NCBI GenBank assembly: GCA_963731625.1 | Contig: CAVSWH010000004.1 | Coordinates: 248,001-312,000 of the forward strand | Source of the DNA: PALSA-555 sp963731625 | GTDB taxonomy: Bacteria > Actinomycetota > Acidimicrobiia > IMCC26256 > PALSA-555 | DNA length: 64,000 nt | Reading direction: 5' to 3' | Part shown: positions 58,910 to 64,000 of the stretch, in pieces | How the letters are laid out: every line of letters begins with the position of its first letter | How positions within the stretch are numbered: position 1 is the first letter of the stretch | Translations under genes and position numbers: made by a program | The notes under the pieces: generated by a model | Told to the model about the DNA's origin: nothing | What the model saw: only the letters and a program-made list of their open reading frames with translations | Database searches by the model: none

Positions 58910-59992
58910 CTACCGTGCCCCGGCCATCACGGCCGTGAACTCGTCGAAGAGATAGGCGGCGTCGTGGGGGCCCGGGCCCGCCTCGGGGTGGTACTGGACC
59001 GAGAAGGCGCGGGCCGCGGGGACGGTGAGGCCTTCGCACACCCCGTCGTTGAGGTTCACATGGGTGCGGTGCGTCGCACCGTCGGCGTCGAGCTCGACCG
59101 CGTAGTTGTGGTTCTGGCTGGTGATCTCGACCTTGCCGGTCGTCTCGTGGCGCACCGGGTGGTTCGCGCCGTGGTGGCCGAACGCGAGCTTGCGGGTCCC
59201 GGCGCCGACGGCGCGCCCGAGGATCTGGTGGCCGAGGCAGATCCCGAAGATCGGGACGGCGCCGAGGAGCGCCTCGACGATCGGGACCGCGCCGACGACG
59301 CCGGCGGGATCCCCGGGTCCGTTCGAGAGGAACACCCCGTCGGGCGCACGGGCCAGGGTGTCGGCGGCGGGCGTCGTCGCCGGCACGACCTCGACGCGGC
59401 ACCCGGCGCCGACGAGGTGGCGCAGCAGCGTCGTCTTGATCCCGTAGTCGTAGGCGACGACCCGGAACGGCGCGTCGTCGTCGCCCACCGTGTAGGGCGT
59501 GGCGACGGTGACCTCGGCCACGAGGTCGAGGCCGTCGGTGCCCGTCGCGGCCCGGGCCGCGGCGCGCGCCCGCGTCTCGTCGGCGCCGAACGCGCCGGGG
59601 AGCGCGCCGGCGTCGCGGAGGTGGCGGGTGAGGCGCCGCGTGTCGATCCCGGCGATGCCGGCGACGCCGCGTGCCGTCAGGTACGGGCCGAGCCCGTCGG
59701 TCGCGCGCCAGCTCGAGGGCCGGTCGGTGAGCTCGCGCACCACCACGCCTCGACAGAACGGGCGTCGGCTCTCGGCGTCGTCCTCGTTCACGCCGTAGTT
59801 CCCGATGTGGGGGTACGTGAACGTGATGATCTGGCCCGCGTAGGACGGGTCGGTGAGGATCTCCTGGTAGCCCGACAGCGCGGTGTTGAACACGACCTCG
59901 CCGGCGGCGACGCCGTCGGCGGGCGGCGCGCCCACGAGCTCGCCTTCGAAGGTGGCACCGTCGGCGAGGACGAGCACGCCCTCGGCGCTCAC
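58910..59992 (-). CDS. carA: Carbamoyl-phosphate synthase, small (glutaminase) subunit
   Basis: Supplies ammonia to CarB from glutamine. The 360-residue protein has the CarA domain (VVFNTALSGYQEILTDPSY) and a class I amidotransferase with nucleophile Cys in IFGICLGHQILGRA and the His/Glu pair in VQYHPEAGPGPHD. GTG 59992 overlaps pyrC by 4 bp. Confidence 0.97.
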   Translation of the reverse strand: MSAEGVLVLADGATFEGELVGAPPADGVAAGEVVFNTALSGYQEILTDPSYAGQIITFTYPHIGNYGVNEDDAESRRPFCRGVVVRELTDRPSSWRATDGLGPYLTARGVAGIAGIDTRRLTRHLRDAGALPGAFGADETRARAAARAATGTDGLDLVAEVTVATPYTVGDDDAPFRVVAYDYGIKTTLLRHLVGAGCRVEVVPATTPAADTLARAPDGVFLSNGPGDPAGVVGAVPIVEALLGAVPIFGICLGHQILGRAVGAGTRKLAFGHHGANHPVRHETTGKVEITSQNHNYAVELDADGATHRTHVNLNDGVCEGLTVPAARAFSVQYHPEAGPGPHDAAYLFDEFTAVMAGAR

Positions 59993-61279
59993 CGCTGCGC
60001 CTCCCCGTCCACGACGACGGGCTCGCCGGCGAGGATGGTGTGGCGGACCCGTCCGGTGAGGGTCCGCCCGGTGTACGGCGTGTTGCGCGACCGGCTCGCG
60101 AGCCGGGCCGGGTCCACCGTCCAGGTCGCGTCGGGGTCGATCACCGCGAGATGCGCGGGTCGTCCCGGCGCGACGGGGCCGCCGTGCTCGGTGAGCCCGA
60201 GGACGGCGGCCGGGCGCCAGGAGAGCAGCGCGAGCGCGTCGGCGAGGCCGAGCACGCCCGGCGCGACGAGCTCGGTCAGGGTGAGCGCGAGCGCCGTCTC
60301 GAGGCCGAGCATCCCGGGGGGCGCCTCCTCGAAGCTGCGCTCCTTCGTCTCGAGGGCGTGGGGGGCGTGGTCGGTGGCGATCGCGTCGATGGTCCCGTCG
60401 GCCAGGCCGGCGCTTCACCGCCTCGACGTCGTCGGCGGATCGCAGCGGTGGGTGCACCTTGAAGGCCGGGTCGAACGACGCGCACGCCGCGTCGGTGAGG
60501 GTGAAGTGGTGCGGTGCGACCTCGGCGGTGACGGGCAGGCCCCGCTGCTTCGCGTCGCGGAGGAGCTCGATGGCCGCGGCGGTCGAGACGTGGAGGACGT
60601 GCAGGGGTGTCCCGGTCAGCGCGACGAGCAGGCAGTCGCGGGCGACGACCGACGATTCGGCGACCGCGGGCCGGCCGGCGATCCCGAGGCGGCTCGACCA
60701 CTCCCCCTCGTGCATGTGCCCGCCACCGCAGAGGCTCGGGTCCTCGGCGTGCTGGCCGATGACGGCCCCCGGCAGCGACTGGGCGTACTCGAGGGCCCGG
60801 CGCATCATCCCGGCCGACTCGACGCAGGCCCCGTCGTCGGTGAAGAGGCGCACGCCGAGCGCGTGGAGCTCCCCCATCGGGGCGAGCGCGGTGCCGGCCC
60901 GGCCCTTCGTGATGCAGCCGGCGGCGTGCACGTCGCACACCGACTTCGCGCCGGCGCCGAGGACGGACGCGACGACGGCCGGGTCGTCGAGGGGCGGCTC
61001 GGTGTTGGGCATGGCGACGAGCGCGGTGTAGCCGCCGAGCGCGGCGGCGCGCGCGCCCGTCTCGATCGTCTCGGCTTCCTCGTGGCCGGGCTCGCGCAGG
61101 TGCGTGTGCAGGTCGACGAGGCCGGGCGCGACGACGCAGCCGTGCGCGTCGAGGATGCGGTCGGCGTCGAGTCCCGACCCGACGGCGGTCACGACGCCGT
61201 CCTCGACACGGACGTCGGCGGTCCGCTCACCGGTCGCGTCGACGACGCGACCGCCGCGCACGAGCAGTGAGTCAGGCAA
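59989..61279 (-). CDS. pyrC: Dihydroorotase, class I; one-base frameshift
   Basis: Cyclises carbamoyl aspartate. The zinc motif DLHTHLREPGHEEAET lies near residue 56, followed by MPNTEPPLDD, and GEWSSRLGIAGRPAVAES; after the break come AIATDHAPHALETKE and TPYTGRTLTGRV. The break is near 60406-60415, where the minus strand reads AAGCGCCGGCCTG; dropping one C restores the frame. The repaired protein is about 429 residues, the class I length. TTG 61279 is the first start and overlaps pyrB by 8 bp; a GTG a few codons later is possible. Confidence 0.9.
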
Positions 61280-62195
61280 CCGGCGCTCCCGAGCCGAGCA
61301 GCTCGTACAGGACGGCCATGCGGACGGCGACGCCGTTCGCCACCTGCTCGGTGATCACCGAGGCAGGGCCCTCGGCGACCGCGGCCGCGATCTCGACGCC
61401 GCGGTTCATCGGGCCGGGGTGCATGATGAGCGTGTCGGGCTTGAGGCGGGCCGCCCGCTCGACGGTGAGGCCGTAGCGGGTCGTGTACTCGCGCAGCGAC
61501 GGGAACCGCATCGCGTCCTGGCGCTCGTGCTGGATGCGCAGCAGGTAGATGACGTCGAGGGTCGGGAGCAGCCCGTCCAGGTCGCCGCACGTCGTCGCCG
61601 GCCAGCCGGTCATCGACTCGGGCAGCAGCGTCGGCGGCCCGACGAGGGTCACGGTGGCGCCGAGCGCGGCGAACGCCTTCGTCGTGCTGCGTGCCACCCG
61701 GGAGTGGCGGACGTCCCCGACGATCGCGACCCGCGCGCCGTCGAGGCCGGTGCCGCGGTGGCGGCGCAGCGTCAGCGCGTCGAGCAGCGCCTGGGTCGGG
61801 TGCTCGTGGCAGCCGTCGCCGGCGTTGATCACCGCCGCGTCGACCCAGCCGGCCACCCGGTGCGGGGCACCCGCCCCGCCGTGGCGCACCACGATCGCGT
61901 CGACTCCCATCGCCTCGATGGTCTGCACGGTGTCGCGGAGGCTCTCGCCCTTCGCGACCGCCGAGCCGCTCACCCCGAAGGCCATCGTGTCGGCCGACAG
62001 GCGCTTCGCGGCGGTCTCGAACGACAGCCGCGTGCGGGTCGAGTCCTCGTAGAACAGCGACACCACCGTCTTGCCGCGCAGCGCCGGCACCTTCGGGATG
62101 TCGCGGCGCGTGACCTCGAGGAACGACTCGCCGAGGTTGAGCAGCTCCTCGATGCCGTCGCGTCCCAGGTCGTCGACGGACAGCAGATCGTGCAT
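61272..62195 (-). CDS. pyrB: Aspartate carbamoyltransferase catalytic subunit
   Basis: Couples carbamoyl phosphate with aspartate, the committed pyrimidine step. The 307-residue protein has FYEDSTRTRLSFE, GDGCHEHPTQALLD, and MHPGPMNRGVEI. No pyrI regulatory subunit follows. ATG 62195 overlaps the pyrR stop as TGATG. Confidence 0.97.
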   Translation of the reverse strand: MHDLLSVDDLGRDGIEELLNLGESFLEVTRRDIPKVPALRGKTVVSLFYEDSTRTRLSFETAAKRLSADTMAFGVSGSAVAKGESLRDTVQTIEAMGVDAIVVRHGGAGAPHRVAGWVDAAVINAGDGCHEHPTQALLDALTLRRHRGTGLDGARVAIVGDVRHSRVARSTTKAFAALGATVTLVGPPTLLPESMTGWPATTCGDLDGLLPTLDVIYLLRIQHERQDAMRFPSLREYTTRYGLTVERAARLKPDTLIMHPGPMNRGVEIAAAVAEGPASVITEQVANGVAVRMAVLYELLGSGAPVA

Positions 62196-62815
62196 CAGCG
62201 TCCCCCTTCCTCCGCGCTGGCCGGCCCCCAGAGCTCGATGCTGTCGGCGCCCCCGTCCACCTCGGCGAGGCGGACCTGCACGTCCTCGGCCCGCTTCGTC
62301 GGCAGGTTCTTCCCGACGAAGTCGGCGCGGATCGGCAGCTCCCGGTGGCCGCGGTCCACGAGCACCGCGACCTGCACGGCAAGGGGGCGCCCGAGCTCGG
62401 TGATGGCGTCGAGCGCGGCGCGCACCGTCCGGCCGGTGAAGAGCACGTCGTCGACCAGCACGACGGTGCGGCCGGTCACGTCGACGGGCACCTCGGTGGG
62501 GCCGAGCGGCGAGACGGGCCGCAGCCCGATGTCGTCGCGGTAGAACGCGACGTCGAGCGCCCCGACGGGGATCGCGACGCCCTCAAAGGACTCGATCGCC
62601 ACAGCGAGCCGCTGGGCGATGGCCACGCCACGCGTGTAGAGGCCGACGAGCACGAGCCCGGCCGCGCCGTGGTTGCGCTCCACGATCTCGTGCGCGATGC
62701 GCGTGTGGGCTCGCCGCAGGTCGTCGGCGTCGAACACGTCGGCCCGGAACACGAAACGGCCACCCTCGCGGGTGGCCGCAGACTCGTCTGGCTCGGCGGC
62801 GCCAGGCGCGCTCAT
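62195..62815 (-). CDS. pyrR: Pyrimidine operon regulatory protein PyrR / uracil phosphoribosyltransferase
   Basis: UMP-sensing RNA-binding regulator with phosphoribosyltransferase fold. The 206 residues include GLVLVGLYTRGVAIAQRL, DVAFYRDDIG and the PRPP loop VVLVDDVLFTGRTVRAAL, diagnostic for PyrR. About 20 N-terminal residues precede the fold. ATG 62815 has GGAGGAG 5 bp upstream. As first gene it probably controls its own operon through the hairpin at 62831-62848. Confidence 0.95.
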   Translation of the reverse strand: MSAPGAAEPDESAATREGGRFVFRADVFDADDLRRAHTRIAHEIVERNHGAAGLVLVGLYTRGVAIAQRLAVAIESFEGVAIPVGALDVAFYRDDIGLRPVSPLGPTEVPVDVTGRTVVLVDDVLFTGRTVRAALDAITELGRPLAVQVAVLVDRGHRELPIRADFVGKNLPTKRAEDVQVRLAEVDGGADSIELWGPASAEEGGR

Positions 62816-62830
62816 GCTCGCTCCTCCGTA

Positions 62831-62870
62831 GGGGCCTCACGGGACCCCCTTCACGGCTGTGTCCTGTATA
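62831..62870 (-). promoter_or_regulatory. pyr operon promoter and PyrR-binding RNA hairpin
   Basis: The minus strand hairpin GGGGTCCCGTGAGGCCCC (62848-62831) contains TCCCGTGAGG, which fits the PyrR loop consensus UCCNGNGAGG established in Bacillus and used for translational control in mycobacteria. It lies 5 bp before the pyrR ribosome site GGAGGAG, so PyrR bound with UMP could block translation. A TGCTATACA extended -10 (hexamer at 62870-62865) predicts a leader of about 45 nt. No terminator/antiterminator pair is visible, favouring translational control. Confidence 0.75.
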
Positions 62871-62937
62871 GCAGGGCCGCCGGACGATTCCGGCGAACCG
62901 ATGCCCACCGACCGGCCGGATCCGGGCGGCGGGTCGC

Positions 62938-63405
62938 TCAGGCGAGTCTCGTGTAGGTGAGGTCGAAGTCCGGTCGCCAGGTCCGACCGTCCTCGGCGAG
63001 CTCCCAGCGGGCGTGGATCGTGGTGGCGTCGTCGCTGAACGTGCCCCGAAATCGCTGCGCGAACGGCAGCGGGGAGAAGTCGGCGGTGTCGCGCTGCAGG
63101 GTCCAGATGCCGTCGGTGAACGTCATCCGGTAGACGCGCACGACGCCTCGCGAGTCGAAGTAGTGCGCGGTGTAGGTCGGGCCGTCGTCGTCGGTCGCGA
63201 CGATCCACTGGCTGGCGGGCGCCGCCGGGTCCGGGATCTCGACGCGCTGCACGAGGAACTGACCGCCGAGATCCCACGCGAACACGGCGCGACCCGCCGG
63301 GCCGGTCGGCGGGGCGTCCGCGAACCGCGCCTCGACGCTCCACTCGCCGAGGAAGACGTCGAGGGCGGCCCGCGCCGCGGGGCGGGGCTCGGGGCTGGTG
63401 TCCAT
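62938..63405 (-). CDS. Hypothetical protein, lipocalin-like beta-barrel suspected
   Basis: A 155-residue soluble protein, ATG at 63405. The pattern LDVFLGEWSVEARF, RAVFAWDLGGQFLVQRVE, SQWIVATDDDGPTY, VYRMTFTDGIWTLQRD and RFRGTFSDDATTIHARWE is a series of beta strands like DUF1579 or FABP-type barrels that bind small ligands. No signal peptide. It stands alone between pyrR and the SDR gene; no pathway can be assigned. Confidence 0.75.
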   Translation of the reverse strand: MDTSPEPRPAARAALDVFLGEWSVEARFADAPPTGPAGRAVFAWDLGGQFLVQRVEIPDPAAPASQWIVATDDDGPTYTAHYFDSRGVVRVYRMTFTDGIWTLQRDTADFSPLPFAQRFRGTFSDDATTIHARWELAEDGRTWRPDFDLTYTRLA

Positions 63406-63493
63406 CGCGGCTCCTGGGTGTGTCCGCCCGGGAGACGGTGGCCACGGCCGCCTCGTCGGTCGGGCCCGCCGCCGGCGGGCCCGGGGACGCGCG

Positions 63494-64000
63494 CTACTGG
63501 TTGGGCTTGTCGCCGGACGCCGCGGCCTGGGCCATCGCCTCGAGGCGGTCGAGCATGGGCATGCGCTCCTGGCCGACCTCGTCGAAGCGGGCCGCGATCT
63601 CCTCGGGCGTCCAGCGGCCGTCGGTGCGCATCGAGCGCACCTCGGCGGGCTGGTTCCAGACCGCGATCGTCGGGCCGTTCGCCGTGTAGACCTGGCCGGT
63701 GACGTGGCGGGCGGCGTCGCCGAGGAGGAACGCGACCATCGGCGCGACGTCTTCGGGCTCGCCCATCTCGAGGCCGAAGGGGACGTTGCCGGACATGCGG
63801 CTCTTGGCGACGGGCGCGATGACGTTCGCGGTCACGCCGTACTTGTGCATGCCGAGCGCCGCGCTGCGGACGAGCGAGACGATGCCGCCCTTCGCCGCGC
63901 TGTAGTTGGCCTGGGCGACGCTGCCGGCGAACGCGCCCGACGTGAACCCGATGAGCGTGCCGGACTTCTGCGCGCGCATGACCGGCGCCGCGGCCCGAAA
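63494..64000 (-). CDS. Short-chain dehydrogenase/reductase, C-terminal part (runs off the right edge)
   Basis: The last 168 residues of an SDR oxidoreductase; the start lies beyond 64000. Visible are the catalytic serine in IGFTSGAFAGS, the YxxxK pair in NYSAAKGGIVSLVRSA, NVIAPVAKSRM and the C-terminal HVTGQVYTANGPTI. An extension of about 45 residues (SMRTDGRWTPEEIAARFDE) resembles SDR domains of 3-hydroxyacyl-CoA dehydrogenases and 3-oxoacyl-ACP reductases. Substrate not known. Confidence 0.88.
   Translation of the reverse strand, partial: FRAAAPVMRAQKSGTLIGFTSGAFAGSVAQANYSAAKGGIVSLVRSAALGMHKYGVTANVIAPVAKSRMSGNVPFGLEMGEPEDVAPMVAFLLGDAARHVTGQVYTANGPTIAVWNQPAEVRSMRTDGRWTPEEIAARFDEVGQERMPMLDRLEAMAQAAASGDKPNQ

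Overview
The window is about 64 kb of very GC-rich, gene-dense DNA from a member of the Actinomycetota. The evidence is an actinobacterial integration host factor (mihF) beside gmk, TlyA, a GH15 trehalase-type enzyme, the fused ribBA, KorA/KorB, and pervasive GTG starts with 4-bp start/stop overlaps. The 16S rRNA, the omega subunit and the rrn position next to tyrS suggest the class Acidimicrobiia; that class call is an inference. Almost every gene lies on the minus strand, so operons read from high to low coordinates.

Layout, left to right. 1-6.9 kb: TPR protein, HAD phosphatase, tlyA, nadK, recN, pyrG, Nudix hydrolase, and the start of a XerD-like recombinase. 7-8.2 kb (plus strand): DUF1015 protein. 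8.2-11.1 kb: korA-korB, with korA frameshifted. 11.2-12.5 kb: SSB-like and TPR proteins. 12.6-20 kb: a complete rRNA operon (16S-23S-5S, no spacer tRNA). 20-30.2 kb: tyrS, a 3-methyladenine glycosylase and the arginine operon argCJBDFRGH. 30.2-36.4 kb: a divergent cupin gene, then infC-rpmI-rplT-rRNA methyltransferase-pheS-pheT. 36.4-38.7 kb (plus strand): DUF1844 and GH15 genes. 38.7-43.4 kb: an FMN-riboswitch-controlled ribD-ribE-ribBA-ribH operon running into hisG and a cold-shock-like gene. 43.4-52 kb: rpoZ-coaBC-metK-priA-def-fmt-rsmB-rpe-mogA-like. 52-53 kb: a fluoride riboswitch with crcB and an unknown small gene. 53-62.9 kb: pyrR-pyrB-pyrC-carA-carB-pyrD-pyrF-mihF-gmk. 62.9-64 kb: a hypothetical protein and the 3' part of an SDR gene.

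The most unusual object is the 23S rRNA gene. It spans about 4.9 kb instead of about 3.0 kb because it carries three related group I introns, at E. coli-numbered sites about L1911, L1931 and L2593. Two encode single-motif LAGLIDADG homing endonucleases. The third has no endonuclease gene but shares a nearly identical 46-nt core segment with intron 1. The first two introns are separated by a 20-nt micro-exon holding helix 69 nucleotides, including C1920, a known TlyA target; tlyA is also in this window.

Regulatory RNAs and sites readable from sequence: an FMN riboswitch before ribD, a fluoride riboswitch before crcB, a PyrR-binding hairpin before pyrR, a candidate ArgR operator over a leaderless argC promoter, hairpins before infC (which seems to start at ATA), and rRNA processing stems. 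Three genes (korA, an rRNA methyltransferase, pyrC) each carry a single extra base that breaks the frame; sequencing error is the simplest explanation. gmk and fmt have no ATG, GTG or TTG in position and appear to start at CTG.
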